From assembly GCA_015680685.1 (NCBI GenBank), contig MNCI01011864.1, positions 5,624 to 69,623 of the forward strand: 64,000 nt of DNA, written 5' to 3'. The notes under the pieces were generated by a model that was given only the letters and a program-made list of their open reading frames with translations, made no database searches and was not told where the DNA came from. Both the position numbers and the translations under genes were made by a program. The stretch comes from Gnetum montanum (Eukaryota; Streptophyta; Gnetopsida; Gnetales; Gnetaceae). This document shows, one piece after another, positions 45,020 through 57,443 of this stretch (the first letter of the stretch is position 1; each line of letters opens with the position of its first letter).

Positions 45020-46285
45020 ATATCTTTCTAAAGCCTACCTAGAGAAGAAAGAAGATGCGTTTAATCAAATAATTTAGGGATCTATATATGTTTATGAGTA
45101 TGATAATAGGTTTATTGGACTATGTAAGTATGTTTCCCTATGTATCATAAAATAAAGTCATCCATACTAGAAAATTTTTAAAAGGATTACGACTCTCCAT
45201 CAAAATCATAGTTGCAACATTAGCTTTGGATAATTATGTGGAAGTGTAGGCGAGATTAGTTATTTTTGAAAGGGAATACATGGAGGATGTAGCTCAAATA
45301 AAACGAAAAAGGAATAAAGGATTTATGATTGTGACTGATCAAGGAAAATTCAAGCAATCCAAAAAAATGAATGGTCCAATTTAGCAATAATCTCGAGGAT
45401 TTAATGGAACATTTTAATGACAACTTAGGAAGTTTAATGAATGAGTTTAACCATTTAATTTTATAATTCCACCAAAATATAATTTTTTCTTTTATTGTAA
45501 AAATGTTGATGATATTAAAAAGGATTATCCAAAGCTACTTTAGAGAATATTATGTATAGTAGGAGCATGGAACCTATGATTCCAAATTCTAGAGTTTTCT
45601 AGGAAAACATGGGGGAAATTGCTAATAATCATAGAGTGGCTCAAAAGAATGAATAACTAGAAATAATCAAGGAAGAGGTGGAATATCTATGAATCAAGGC
45701 TAGATATATGTTATCCTAGAGAGAGATATAAAGAAGCAACTTAACAATGTGGTTGAAACTAAAGGTATGCTTTATGCATGACCTATCTCTCTTTTTTTTA
45801 TCCTAGAGCAAGTCATTATTTTATTAATAGTATAATAGTGAAAAGACTAAATTTATCATTTGAAAGACTAGAAATTTCATTATTTTTTCAAGTTGTGGAA
45901 CACAATGGATACATAGTAGAATACGTGTTTAGGAAGCTTCTATTAAAAATACAAGACAATAAATGAAATGTAGATTTATTTATTATGGAATTAGGAGAAT
46001 ATGATATTATCTTAGGAATTAATTAGTAAAGTAGATATGATGGGTTCTTTACTGCAAGACTAAGATTATAAAACTATAGTTAGGAGATGGGCAACAAGTC
46101 TTGGTTGTAGCTAAAGGGAGACCCATTAAGGTTGATTTGGTTTCCTCTAAGAATTTCATGAGAATGGTTAAGAAAGGACATAATAGTTTCATGGTTGTTG
46201 TCAAATATGAAAATAAGGAGGATGATATAGCAGATATTCCAATAGTCAATGAATTTCCAGATGTATTTCTAAAGGAACTACTAGG
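45020..46285 (+). pseudogene. gag-pro: Element E gag continuation and protease (broken)
   Basis: Resumes the gag cut at 36676 (SKAYLEKKEDAFNQ-like, about 45030..45070). A nucleocapsid remnant follows near 45530 (KNVDDIKKDYPKLL). The open stretch 45778..45966 is the retropepsin: YPRASHYFINSIIVKRLNLS, where relatives have DSGASHSFI, so the catalytic Asp is lost; then VEYVFRKLLLKI and DLFIMELGEYDIILGIN. VNEFPDVFLKELL at about 46235..46280 is the linker to RT. Cut by F after CTAGG at 46285. Confidence 0.8.
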
Positions 46286-47110
46286 TGATGAGCGGCGAGG
46301 TATCCCTATCCTCAACCATACAAATATGAGCATCCATGCATGATCTGGTCGAATTCCAAGGACTAAGTGCTTATGCACCTTTGTGTAATAAGGATGAGTT
46401 AGTCAATCATTATCTTCCCAAGCTTACTTATGTAGCACGATTGTATGGTTAAGTAAACTTGAGGTACATGATTTTTATAGTTTTTTATGTTTTTATGTCC
46501 TGGTGCTACAAAGGGAGCAGAGAGATAACTAAGTAACTAATTTAATTTAAGTACTCAACTATGCTTTAACTAGTCCTAACACCAACATCCATTCTCACTT
46601 TCCATACACATCCTGAACCAGTGCAACACTACTAGGATTACCAAACACTAATCATTACTAGGTTACCAAGCATTACACACATGCTCGAAGTGGTCGTACT
46701 AAGTGTGCTTACTTAGGAGATTTATAGGGTGAGAAAGAGAACATTAATTAACTAAGGAAAGGATTAAGTAACAATAATTAACATTAATTAATATATTCTG
46801 AATGCTGCAAGGTTTATCACAAAGTTCAGCTTTATTATTGTACACAAGGTGTACTTAGGTACACAATGCTCAAATAAACATCCGTTCACTTTATGACTCC
46901 TACTGCAGGCATAAAAAAATAATTCTAACTCTAAGAGGGAGGAAAGGAAATAGTTTAGGTAAGGGAATAAGCCTAATTTATTACCAAACCAAGTGTGCCC
47001 ATCTCTTTTTATAGGAAAGGAGACAGGTCTCGATATCGGGTATCCGATATCACTTGGAAGGCCTTGATATCACATACCTGATATCGTGGTCCCGATATTA
47101 CGGTTCATCA
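46286..47110 (-). mobile_element. Element F 3' LTR
   Basis: TGATGAG start and GGTTCATCA end on the plus strand. Minus-strand TATA (TATAAAAA) at 47006..47013. GATATC/CGATATCGG repeats near 47030..47100. Confidence 0.92.
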
Positions 47111-47123
47111 TACCCTCATGACT
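47111..47123 (-). other. Polypurine tract of element F
   Basis: Minus-strand AGTCATGAGGGTA, adjacent to the LTR. Confidence 0.7.
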
Positions 47124-48963
47124 AAATGAAAACTTGTCCTTGAGTTCCTTACACAATATTAGAAAGGTATGGGATTATTTTCTGAATGACACTGACGGTA
47201 GAACGAGATGACAGACTCAAAGTGCCTAGTGAACAAATCTAAAAGCATATTACAACATTGGTGTTCATGCCCATTGTGGTGAACACCATACATAAATGAC
47301 ATCTAGGCACTTATTTGACAGCTTGAAGAGAGAGAAAAGAAAATGATGCATGTTGTTGCCAATGCCGAGATTGCACCTTCTATTGTTTATCCATAGCCAC
47401 ATGACCAAACTTGTTCCTTTTGTAAACTCTCTAGCTCTAGTCTATCATGAGTGCTCCCTCCTAGCCTAGTCCATTATTCATATGATCGCCATCTGCACAC
47501 ACAACATAGTCATGAATTAGCAAGGATAGATAAGGCATCATGCAGTTGATACCTTGCCTCGATATGAAGTACATTGGTTGGGTTGTGGGTATGGCAGATA
47601 CTAGGTTAGAGGTTTATTACTAGTAACTACCTAAGGTGTAGGGGTGAAACAATTAGTAGAATGGAAAAATTTGTGACATGGCCCCCACAACTAAGAGTGA
47701 ACCTTCAGTAGCAATAAGATGGAAAAAATAGAAGGAACAAGAAAGATGGGAAAAATAACAATGGTGATGCCAATAAAATGGATGTCATGGATGGGGATGA
47801 AATGAGAAATTGCTACTTGCAAGAAATGTTTAAGAAAAAGAATTTAACAATTGCACCATAAAGGAATGTCAGTGAGTCCTCCCCAAAGCAAGGTCATGCC
47901 TTTTATGCCCTGACAAACCCACAAACCAAAGAGTCTGTAGGCTCTAGGAATGACACATGGAACAAGGGTTAAAAGCTTACCCACAAGAATTTACCAAGGA
48001 AAAACAATCCATCAACCAAAATATAGACTAATTATAAAATTGACAATGATGTGGAAAATGGGAGGAAAAATGGAGAGGAGAAGATGGAATGGAATCCCAA
48101 GAGCAAGGTTTTGTAAAGTCCCTTGTGTATTTTATGGTTAAGGTAACCAAGTAGAACTCATTCCAAATCTAGATTCAAACCAACTACATCCAGTGACCTC
48201 GCATCAATACACTTGACCAATCCATCCTCTTGAAGTAACAAAAATGCTTCCCGAAAGAGTCACCACCATTCCAAGCATAGCGAGATAGAGAAGCAAAAAG
48301 TAAGAAATGGCCTTATTTAGAGGGAACCTTTAGGCATGAGTAAGATGTCTTTCTAGTGCCATAACTAGTGCTTGTAGCCCCATATTTCTTTATTATGTTT
48401 AAGGGGTGTGCTTTGAATTCCCACATTTTTTTTGTGAGAACCATATCATGCAAAGACTTTTTTTTTCACTCAGCTTCCTAATAGTAGGTCAATGGTGGAA
48501 TGGCAGAAGTACCCCAAGAGAATATCCAGCACAAATGCGTCGAACCCCTTTAAGTCACACCCTTTTCAACCATTGAGTCCTTCCTTGGTTTGAAGAACAC
48601 GAAGCCACCAATTCATTAACAAGTTTATTTAGAAAAAGGGATAGTATAGTTCCAAGCCAAGGGAGACCACAAAGTTGAATGGATGAATGGACAGTGTGGA
48701 CTCATTGCCTATTTTATCAAAAGAACCATATCTTAGTATCAACATTGAAAATAACATGCAAAAACCAAACATTAGCAACCAACATTATTATAATACAATC
48801 CACCATCATGAGCACTTATTGTAAGATGAATAAAAGTAAATCAAATAAAGAAATAGTAAAAATATGAATGATGGTGTAAGATAAAAAATAAGTAAAATTG
48901 AAAAATTTGCAAAACAAAAATGTGTAAAACAAAAATACAAAAGGAACTGAGGGCTTTGAATGG
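47124..48963 (-). other. Element F post-pol non-coding region
   Basis: No supported ORF. Aligns with 28069..30100 of C over most of its length. Contains the GTGTTCA/TGAACAC hairpin at 47261..47286 with a different loop from C, the TTTGGGGAGGACTC block (minus) near 47874..47888, and a GTTGTGGGGGC variant of the purine motif near 47684. Confidence 0.65.
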
Positions 48964-50690
48964 TTAGCATTGGTGGCTGTCTCCCCCACAACTAAGGTGG
49001 TAGGAGGCAATCCGAAATAGGGAGGAAGGTTGTCCACCAATAGAGGTAGCATTGGTACTGGGTGTCCTAGTCTCATGGCAAGGTTTGGTTTGTTGGACGT
49101 TGACCAATAGTTTCTTTTCTGGGCTCTCAAGTTTGTAAATCATCATGGCTCCTGAAGGAAAAGTTTCATGAATGACATAAGGTCCTTCCCACAATGTTTG
49201 AAATTTGATTTGTTGTGGCACGTGTGAGATTCCAATAGAGAACCTTATCTCCTAGTTGATATTTAATTTTTCTAATCCTTAGGTCATGACGTGGTTTATT
49301 GAAGGCCTTGTGTAATTCATTAGATGGTAGGGCAGCTAATCAGTTCTCATCTAGCAAGTTAAGGGTCATTAACCATTCATTTTATGCTAGATCAAGGTCA
49401 AGGTTGAGATCACATACCATAGATAGTGTATGAAGTTCTGCTTGAATGGGAAGCATTGGAAGTTTCCTGTACACTAACTCATAGGGAGAGTAGACTATAG
49501 GGAGTTTCCATGTGGAGCGGTATGCCCAAAGAGCATCGTTCAGTTTGGTGCTCCAATGTTGCCTATACTTGCTAATAGTTCTTGTCAATGTTTTTGTAAT
49601 CTCCCTATTGGTGACTTCGGCTTGACTGTTCGCTTGGGGGTGATATGGTGTAGTTAGCTTATGCTTGACCCCTAAGTGTTGCATTAGTTTTCAAACATTC
49701 ACACTTGTGAAGTGTGTACCATTATCCAAAATAAGTGCACGAGGCAAACCAAAACTGTTTACAATATTTTTTTGAACAAATCGTGCAGCGGTAGATGATG
49801 TACAATCTGTAAGAGTGGCTACTTCTACCCATTTTGTAAATTAGTCAATGGCAACAACGATGTAAGCTTTTCCATTGGACATTGGTGTAATGGGCCCCAT
49901 AAAATCAATTCCCCATATGTCAAAGGGTTCTAAGGGTTGAATCCATTGTTATGGACCCTCCATTCTAGCCCCATCACATTGATAGCACTCATAAGATTGG
50001 ATGAAATGATGGGCATCCCGAAATAATGTAGGCCAATAATATCATGCAAGCAAGATTTTAATGATTTTTCATCTCCTAAGATAATGACCCCCACAAGGAC
50101 CCTCATGAGTGTCTTGGAGAACTCGTAGTTGATTTATATCAAGAATGCACTAGCAGGCCAAGCCATTAGGACATACTTTATAAAGTTTCCCATTGATTTC
50201 CATAAAATACTTGGTTTGGTGGAGAAATTGTTGTTTCTTTTTAATGTCTAACCCTTGTGGTGTTTGTTGTGTAAGGAGATAGCACTCATAAGATTGGATG
50301 AAATGATGGGCATCCCGAAATAATGTAGGCCAATAATATCATGCAAGCAAGATTTTAATGATTTTTCATCTCCTAAGATAATGACCCCCACAAGGACCCT
50401 CATGAGTGTCTTGGAGAACTCGTAGTTGATTTATATCAAGAATGCACTAGCAGGCCAAGCCATTAGGACATACTTTATAAAGTTTCCCATTGATTTCCAT
50501 AAAATACTTGGTTTGGTGGAGAAATTGTTGTTTCTTTTTAATGTCTAACCCTTGTGGTGTTTGTTGTGTAAGGAGATATGTGAGAATACTACTATATCAA
50601 TTTGTCTCTATGGTCAATTGATTAGTTATTACACCTACAAAGAGGAGTTCATTAGGAAAGCAATCAGAAAGTAGATATTCATCCTCTTTG
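48964..50690 (-). pseudogene. int: Element F integrase with internal 297-bp tandem duplication
   Basis: N-terminal HHCC zinc region (LQDTHEGPCGGHYL, then YYWPTLFRDAHHFIQSYE) is present twice because of the duplication at 49981..50574. The DDE core reads [44 protein letters not shown] (about 49725) and QHLGVKHKLTTPYHPQANSQ, AEVTNREI with the third acidic residue (49600..49684). WAYRSTWKLPIVYSPYELVY follows. The C-terminal module KFQTLWEGPYVIHETFPSGA lies at 49221..49160 and the pol tail YHLSCGGDSHQC ends at 48964. A few stops interrupt it; it is the best preserved integrase here. Confidence 0.88.
49981..50577. repeat. Exact 297-bp tandem duplication inside element F integrase
   Basis: 49981..50277 recurs at 50278..50574 with no difference found by eye, and GAT is shared at the joints. 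297 is a multiple of three, so the frame is kept. The surrounding elements differ from each other at many positions, so perfect identity marks a very recent event or an assembly duplication. Confidence 0.85.
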
Positions 50691-51100
50691 TTGTCCCGTC
50701 ACAATTGAGATAAATGATCAGCAACAACGTTCTCGGTGCCTTTACGATCAATCATTGTAAGATTGAACTCTTGTAAGATTACAAGCCATCGTATGATGCG
50801 AGGGATCATCGTTGGTTTATTTAGCAAGAATCGAATTTCACTATGGTCTATGTGTACAAATACTTTATAGCCCAATGCATAGTGCCTAAACTTATCTAGT
50901 GCAAACACTACAACCATTAATTCCTTTTCTGTTGTAGTGTAGTTAAGTTGTGCACCAGCTATACTTGTACTTGCACAATGGATGTAATAAGGATGTTTTT
51001 GGCCATCTAACTAGGTAAGTACGACTCCTAAAGCATAGTTGGACGCATCAATCATTATATGAAATGGTTTGGACTAGTCAGGAGCTTGTAGAATAGGTGT
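50691..51100 (-). pseudogene. rnh: Element F RNase H
   Basis: Open for 72 codons (50699..50917): MVVVFALDKFRHYALGYKVF, VHIDHSEIRFLLNKP, LQEFNLTMIDRKGTENVVAD, HLSQL. The preceding part (ASNYALGVVLT, HPYYIHCAST, LNYTTTEKEL) is at about 51060..50920. The order is typical of gypsy RNase H. One or two stops lie in the upstream part. Confidence 0.85.
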
Positions 51101-52032
51101 TTCTATGAGCTTCTATTTTAAATTTTGGAAAGCTAGTTCACATTTCTTAGTCCATTCGAAAGGTACATCCTTTTTTGTTAGTTCTACCAATGGTTTTTCA
51201 ACCTTTGAAAAGTTCTCAATGGATATTCTATAATAGCCAGTGTGTCCAAGGAATGATCGGATATCTTTTATAGTTTCAAGTTGATGGGTAATTCCTTGGA
51301 TAACTTTGATCTTTTTAGGGTCTACCTCTATCCTTATTTGTGATTTCTTATGCCCTAATATGATTCCTTCTTGGACCATTAAATGGCTTTTTTGCTAGTT
51401 GAGCCTTAAATTGGTTTCTACACATCATTTTAGTACTTTCTCTAACTGGTCCAAGGCAAGGCTTGATCAAAGTTCTCTCCATAGGTGGAGAAGTCATCCA
51501 TGAAGATCTCCACACCATTTGCTATTTGTTGTTGGAATCTGCTTAGAACTAATCATTGAAATGTTGTTGGAGCATTACACAAGCCAAACGACATCTATTT
51601 GTATGCAAATGTTCCCTAAGGATTTCTGAACGTAGTCTTGGCTTGGCCTTCTGAGGCTATTTGGATTTGGTTGTACCTACTGTACCCATCTAGAAAACTA
51701 TAGTAGCGATGCCCTATAATGGTGTCTAGGACTTGGTCAATGAATGGAAAGGAAAAATGGTCTTTGAATGTTGCCATATTTAGTAGCCTAAAGTCTATAC
51801 ACACCCTCCATTTACCTTTCTTTTTGGACACAATAACTAGTGGACTAACCCATAGAGCCTTGTACATTTCTTGGGAGATTAAGTTGACACTAGAACTTGA
51901 ATTTAAAAGAGCCTTGCACGGTTCATTCTTAGAAATTTGTCGATATATAAGAGGACTTCTAGGATCAAAGAATTTCCTAGGGAGATGGCCAGCCTTTATC
52001 CAATCGATGATGACATGAGTCAACATGACCAT
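51101..52032 (-). pseudogene. pro-rt: Element F protease front fused to reverse transcriptase
   Basis: A 138-codon open frame (51616..52032) starts as protease (MVMLTHVIIDWIKAGHLPRK, NEPCKALLNSSSSVNLISQE) and after MYKA passes directly into RT (LWVSPLVIVSKKKGKWRVCI, FRLLNMATFKDHFSFPFIDQ, FLDGYSRYNQIQIA). The protease C-terminal half, the linker and the RT N-terminus are deleted in frame near 51870. Further RT follows with IFMDDFSTYG near 51505..51475 and GHKKSQIRIEVDPKKIKVIQ, FLGHTGYYRISIENF (51113..51379). The fusion is a deletion product, not a functional gene. Confidence 0.88.
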
Positions 52033-52044
52033 GTGTGTTGAGCG

Positions 52045-54563
52045 TGGTTTTTAGGTTAAAGGGAGTTCTGAAGTTTCAAGTGATGGTGAGGCATTTGAAG
52101 AATTAGCTCCTTGTGATTGCAAGGACTTAGTTGGACTATTAGTTTTAAAGAAAATTATTTTCTTCATGTGGTTGTTGGAACTAACAATAGATTGAGAGTT
52201 AACAACCCCTGTAGTGTTACGTTGCTGTGACTGGGGAGGGAGCTCACCCTGCATAGCTGAAGCAGGTGGTAATGGAGCTATGGGTGGAAGAGATGCTATC
52301 AGATGAGAAGGATGGTATGTTTGTGAAACATCATCCCTAGGAGAAGGATTCCTATAATACTCATAGGCTTGGTAGTGAGGTTGAGGAGTGACGTGACTAG
52401 TAGAGTCACATGGAGAGATCGGTTGTCACACGTAATATCCATACGGGTCAGGTTAACAGTAATGATACTGTTGCCATGGTTGTGGCATTCCCCATGATTC
52501 TGGGTGCTGCCACTATTGATACTGCTCAATTAGTTGTGGTGCAGTTCCACTTGGATAATACGTTAAGGATTGGTGGAATTGTCTTGGGTTACCTTAAGGA
52601 TAGGGTAACCTTTGAGGTGTTTGCCTTCTATTTAATTGTGGGTTGAGTGCATACACCCTAGACTCTCATAGATGTGAGATTACAAGGAAACATCCCTTAG
52701 GATGGTCATATTGGCATATCTCACATCCACTATCATTGTTTTTATCTGAATCCACAACCTCTTCGATGACGACAACTTTTCCCTTACCTTTGTTACGTGC
52801 ATATTCAATTTCTTTCTTTTTTCTCTTTTCACGTTCACTACCTTGCTCTCTAGACTCCTCTACTATTTTGAGAACAATTTGAAATCTATTATCTAGATAG
52901 TCTCACATTTGGTCTACCTTTGCCGATACTTCCAATGCCAGCTTTTGAATGGGCAAAGTTTTCCTATTCACCATCTCTTCGAGTGGTGACCCTTCTTCAT
53001 CCTCACAAAATGTTACTCCCTTCTTTCAGAGGGAAGGATCTCTGATATATTCCTCTGCACTCTCTATTTTCCTTAGCTCAACTTCCTCTTTAGCAACTTG
53101 CTCCAATAATCTCTGTACTTGATGGACCCTAAGCTCATATAGTCTTCCTTAGGCATAAGTCCCAAGGGTTCTTCGGTTTTATGCCTAAGCCCATCTACGA
53201 GATTGCATAGTTGATCCCTCTACGAATAACCATGGCTAGAACAATGATGTAATAGTACATAATATTTTCCCATGGCAGCATCCAAGGGTTCATGTCCTCC
53301 TTGTTTCCATCCTTGGATTTGCTTTCATAGGTTGGACACTCAGGATTACATTTGGTACTTATTGTTGAACAATTCTAACATGGTACTCCACCTACGAATG
53401 GATTTCAATTCTAAGGACTGGTACCAGTTCTCCGCTTCTTTGACTAGTGCCCATGGAAACAACTTTATTTTTTACCATTCATTTTCTATGTTTTGTAAGA
53501 CACATGCATCATGAAATGCTTGTAGATGATTTTGAGGATCAGCATTGTACCCCCCTTCAAATCGTGGCATATTGTTCATGTCTAATCTCCTGATCCTACA
53601 ATCTTTTTGGTGCCTTGTTGGAACTCTAATAACCTCAGTTATGTCTAGCATACTTTAGGTGGTAACTAGGGCTTCATCATGATTGTACTGTCTATGGCAT
53701 CTATGATGCTTATGTGGTTCCCTACTTTCCCCCCTTTCATGATGAGTTTCTCTAAAATGCCCTCATCCCCTTTCTCGACTAGTTTGTCTATGACCTCCAT
53801 TTCACTTAATATTATCCTCAAGGTCTTTTCCCTTATGACTGCATCTAGATCTTGAAGGAGAGGGTGAAGGAGATGATGAAGGTGAAGAAGAAGAAGGACC
53901 ATCACCATGACAGTGCCTACTACCTTCTCTTCAGCGGTCGCGGCCTCGCTTGCAATTATGATCAGAATGTCCATCTTTATTATACATTTGTGTTCCTTTT
54001 TTGGACCCTTTTTGTCTGTTGGTATCAGAACCTAGATTATGGATGGTTGATTCAAGGTTCTAATATACAACCCCTTGACCAAAGTCAATGGAAGGAACAT
54101 CATTTTGTAGGAAACCTCTTGAGGTAGGTTCACCACCCTCATTTTCACTTAAGACGTGTGGGACATCCTGGGACCACTTACCCTTTATAGACTTATGATG
54201 TATCTCCTATTGTAGGTCCCTTTGACATTGTACCTCCATGGGTCGATACACTCTTCAGTTTTGTTCATGCACAACTTATTTTGCTTGTAAATGCTGCATG
54301 CCAATTCATGTGAGAGCACGAAGAAGCATGCTCAAGACTAAGCGATAGGGAGGTAACACTATGTTACCTTCTAAGTCTTGCGAATGTCGTTGTTCATCTT
54401 CATGGAGGATAAAGGTAAAGTTTGGTACATATTCATCAGGATGAACATATACCACATGGAACTATTGGGGTACTGGCAGATCATCATCATGTGTACTACA
54501 CCTCTGATTGTTTCCTGTATCAGACCTAGGTGATGAAGCACTTTCGTAAGAAAAAGGAGACAT
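52045..54563 (-). pseudogene. gag: Element F gag (broken)
   Basis: Start MSPFSYESASSPRSDTGNNQ at 54563, then YVHPDEYVPNFTFILHEDEQ and LEGNIVLPPYR (about 54470..54340). A charged, Ser/His-rich region follows, then capsid parts matching C and D (about 53650..53050). The short zinc knuckle CEICQYDHPKGC is at 52690..52725. A Pro/Ala-rich part (GAVPPPASAMQGELP-like, about 52270..52200) leads to protease. Many stops and frame changes. Confidence 0.8.
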
Positions 54564-54672
54564 GATTGTCTATTCATTGTGCAGTATTCTTCTCTTTAAT
54601 AATTGTAAGATAACCAACCCTAAAGGTTTGTTCCAACAATGAGAAATATTTCCTAAGTTCTAACCAACAACG

Positions 54673-54690
54673 TCCCCAGCAACAGCACCA
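54673..54690 (-). other. Primer binding site of element F (tRNA-Asp type)
   Basis: Minus-strand TGGTGCTGTTGCTGGGGA, one base inside the 5' LTR; it differs from the tRNA-Asp complement by C-to-T changes only. Confidence 0.75.
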
Positions 54691-54691
54691 A

Positions 54692-55517
54692 TGATGAGCA
54701 GCAAGGTATCCCTACACTCAACCATATGAATACAAGTGTCCATGCACGATTCGGTCGAATTCCAAGGACTAAGTGCTTATGCACCTTTGTGGAACAAGGT
54801 TGGGTTACTCAATCATTGTCTTTCCAAGCTTACTTGTATAGCATGATTGTATGGTTAAGTAAAATTGAGGTACATGATTTTTATAGTTTTTTATGTTTTC
54901 ATGTCCTAGTGCTACAAAGGGAGTAGAGAGATAACTAAGTAACTAATTTAATTTAACTAGTCAACTATGATTTAACTAGTCCTAACACTAGTATCCATTC
55001 TCACTTATTGTACACATCCTGAACCAGTGCACGACTACTGGGATTACCAAACACTAATCGTTACTTGGTTTACCAAGCATTACATGCATGCTCGAAGTGG
55101 TCGCACTAAGTGTGCTTACTTAGGAGAGTTGTAGGGTGAGAGAGAGAACAATAATTAACTAAGGAAAGCATTAAGTAATAGTAATTAACAATAATTAATC
55201 GATTCTGAATGCTACAAGGTTTATCAAAAAGTTCATCTTTATTGCTGTGCACAAGGTGTGCTTAGGTACACAATGCTCGAATAAAGATTCGTTGACTTTA
55301 TTACTCCTACTGCGGGCACGCAGAAATAATTGTAACTATGAGAGGGAGAAAATCAAGAGTTTGTGTAAGGGACTAACACTAATTTATTGCCAAACCAAGT
55401 GCGCCCATCTCTTATTTATAGGAAAGGAGATAGGTCCCAATATCAGGTATCCAATATCACTTGGAAGGCCTCGATATCGTGGTCCCGATATTGCAATCTC
55501 AATATTGCGGTTCATCA
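54692..55517 (-). mobile_element. Element F 5' LTR
   Basis: Matches 46286..47110 along its length. Followed by the CTAGG target duplicate at 55518..55522, then E pol. Confidence 0.93.
55413..55420 (-). promoter_or_regulatory. TATA box in element F 5' LTR
   Basis: Minus-strand TATAAATA, same place as TATAAAAA in the 3' LTR (47006..47013). Confidence 0.55.
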
Positions 55518-56830
55518 CTAGGGTTACCTCTAAAAAGAAAAATAAAGGTAGAAGTCACTTCCAAACAAGAATAGAACTAATTTCTAAGACACCATATCAC
55601 ATGTCCCCAATTGAATTAGTAGAGTTTAAGATACAAATACAAGAAGTTTTAAATAAAGATCTTATTCAACCTAGTATTTTCCTTTAGGGTGCACCAATGT
55701 TATTTGTTAAAGAGAAAGATGGGAATTTCAGGCTATGTGTTGATTATAGATGGTTGAACCAAGTTATTATTAATAATAAATATCCTTTACCTATAATAGT
55801 TGATGTATTTGATCAATTGAGGGATGTAGATATATTTTCTAAAATGGATTTAAAGTCTAGATATCATCAACTTTGAATTAAGAACAAAAAAATTTCTAAG
55901 ACTTTATTTAAGATAAGATATGAGCACTATGAATATCTTGTATTAACATTTGGATTAATAAATGATCCTGCAATGTTTATTCATTTAATGAATAATGTAT
56001 TGAGGCCTTATTTGGATAAATTTGGTTAGTGTTTATTGATGATATTTTGATATATTCTAAAAGTGAGGAGGAACATGCAAAACACCTAAGGAAAGTATTA
56101 GAACTTAAGGAAAATCAATTATATGTCAACCCTCTAAGTATTTTTTTTGGAAAAAAAAAAGTAAAATTTCTTCATCATATAATGTCAAAAATAAGAATAG
56201 CAGTTAATCTAATGAAGACTCAAGTAATCTGAAACTGGCGAAGGCCTAGTACTATAACAAAAGTAAGGAGTTTCTTAGGTTTAGGTACTTACTATCAAAG
56301 GTTTGTTAAAGATTTTGCTAGAATTACATCTTCTCTAACCAAATTCTTAAGGAATTATTAGTCATTTTAATGGAAAAAAAATATTAACAAGAATTTTTAG
56401 AATTAAATAAATAGCTCAAACCAACTCCTATTCTAGTAAGATCAACCCCAAGTAAACCATTAGATGTGTATATAGATGCTTCAAATGAAGGATTAGGATG
56501 CGTCCTCATGCAAGAGGAACATGTCATCACCTATGCTTCTTGACAATTAAAGAACCATGAAGTTAGATATCTTATGCATGATATGGAGTTAGCAGCTATT
56601 ATTTTTTCACTAAAGATATGGAGACATTATTTGTTTGAAGAGAAACTAACCTTATGCATAGATCATAAGAGTTTGCAATATCTTATGACATAGCCACGAT
56701 TAAATTTGTAGCAAAGAAGATAAATTGAACTTTGTAGACTTTGATTTTGATATTAAGTATCATCCTAGAAAAGCAAATGCACTTTGTAGGAAAACTAGAA
56801 GAATAAATAACTTGGTTATGTAATTAAGTT
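55518..56830 (+). pseudogene. rt-rnh: Element E reverse transcriptase and RNase H (broken)
   Basis: Resumes pol after F. LPLKRKIKVEV and HMSPIELVEFKIQIQEVL lead into [20 protein letters not shown] (about 55688..55750). VFIDDILIYSKSEEEHAKHL (about 56026..56085) holds an intact catalytic DD. RNase H follows with LDVYIDASNEGLGCVLMQEE (about 56460..56520), QLKNHEVRYLMHDMELAAII, FSLKIWRHYLF and LCIDHKSLQYLMT (to about 56695). The DLELAAVVFALKIWRHYL-like block is typical of Tekay/Del chromoviruses. Frameshifts and stops separate the pieces. Confidence 0.88.
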
Positions 56831-57443
56831 TAGTGCATGAGATTATTGGAGAACAAAGGTTTGATACATGGTGCCAAGAAAAGCTTCAATAAATAGGTCA
56901 AAGTTCTTCTAATTATTTACAAAAAGGAGAAAAGGATGAGCTAAGGTTGAAAGGAAAATTATATGTACCCAAAGTGATAAGATAGAAACTATTGGAAGAG
57001 GCTCATACTAGCAGATATCAAATGCCTCTTGGGGGTGTTAAAGTATTTCAAATCTTGAGAAGACAATGTTGATGGTCTAAGATGAAGTAAGAGATAGCTG
57101 AATTTATTTCTAAATGTTACTTTGTCAATAAGTTAAAGCATAATATTAGAAACTAGAAGGATTACATCATGTACATGGCATACCATAATGAAAGTGGGAG
57201 GTTACTAGTATGAACTTCATTTTAGGATTATCAAAGATAAGAAGAAAACATTCTGCTATACCAATAGTGGTAGATTTGGTAACAAAATGTTCTCATTTTA
57301 TTGCCACCAGTTTCATTGCAACTAATGAGGATATTTCTAAGTTATTTATTAAGGAGATTCTCAAATTACATAGGATTCTAGTTAAAATAATATCTAATAG
57401 AGATTCTAGGTTTATCTCATATGCTTTATTTTACTATTATTGA
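56831..57443 (+). pseudogene. int: Element E integrase, truncated after the second catalytic Asp
   Basis: The HHCC remnant is EEAHTSRYQMPLGGVKVFQI with FISKCYFVNKLKH (about 56995..57140). The open stretch 57210..57443 (MNFILGLSKIRRKHSAIPIV, VDLVTKCSHFIAT, HRILVKIISNRDSRFIS) reaches the RDxRF region, and then homology ends at about 57430. The rest of the DDE domain, the GPY module and any chromodomain are not found before the 3' LTR, so about half of integrase is deleted. Confidence 0.8.

Larger units (their letters stand above)
46286..55517 (-). mobile_element. Element F: LTR retrotransposon with PR-RT deletion, inserted in E pol
   Basis: LTRs 46286..47110 and 54692..55517, perfect target duplication CTAGG (46281..46285 and 55518..55522). 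Minus-strand order: 5' LTR, PBS, gag, partial PR fused to RT, RNase H, integrase, post-pol region, PPT, 3' LTR. No ORF3. It is the closest relative of C in LTR and 3' region. Integrase carries an exact 297-bp tandem duplication. Confidence 0.93.

Noticed and set aside
46049-46378. 109-codon minus-strand open stretch
   Set aside because: It spans the E/F junction antisense to E pol, so it cannot be a real gene of either element.
51719-52018. 99-codon plus-strand open stretch
   Set aside because: Antisense of the element F protease-RT fusion.
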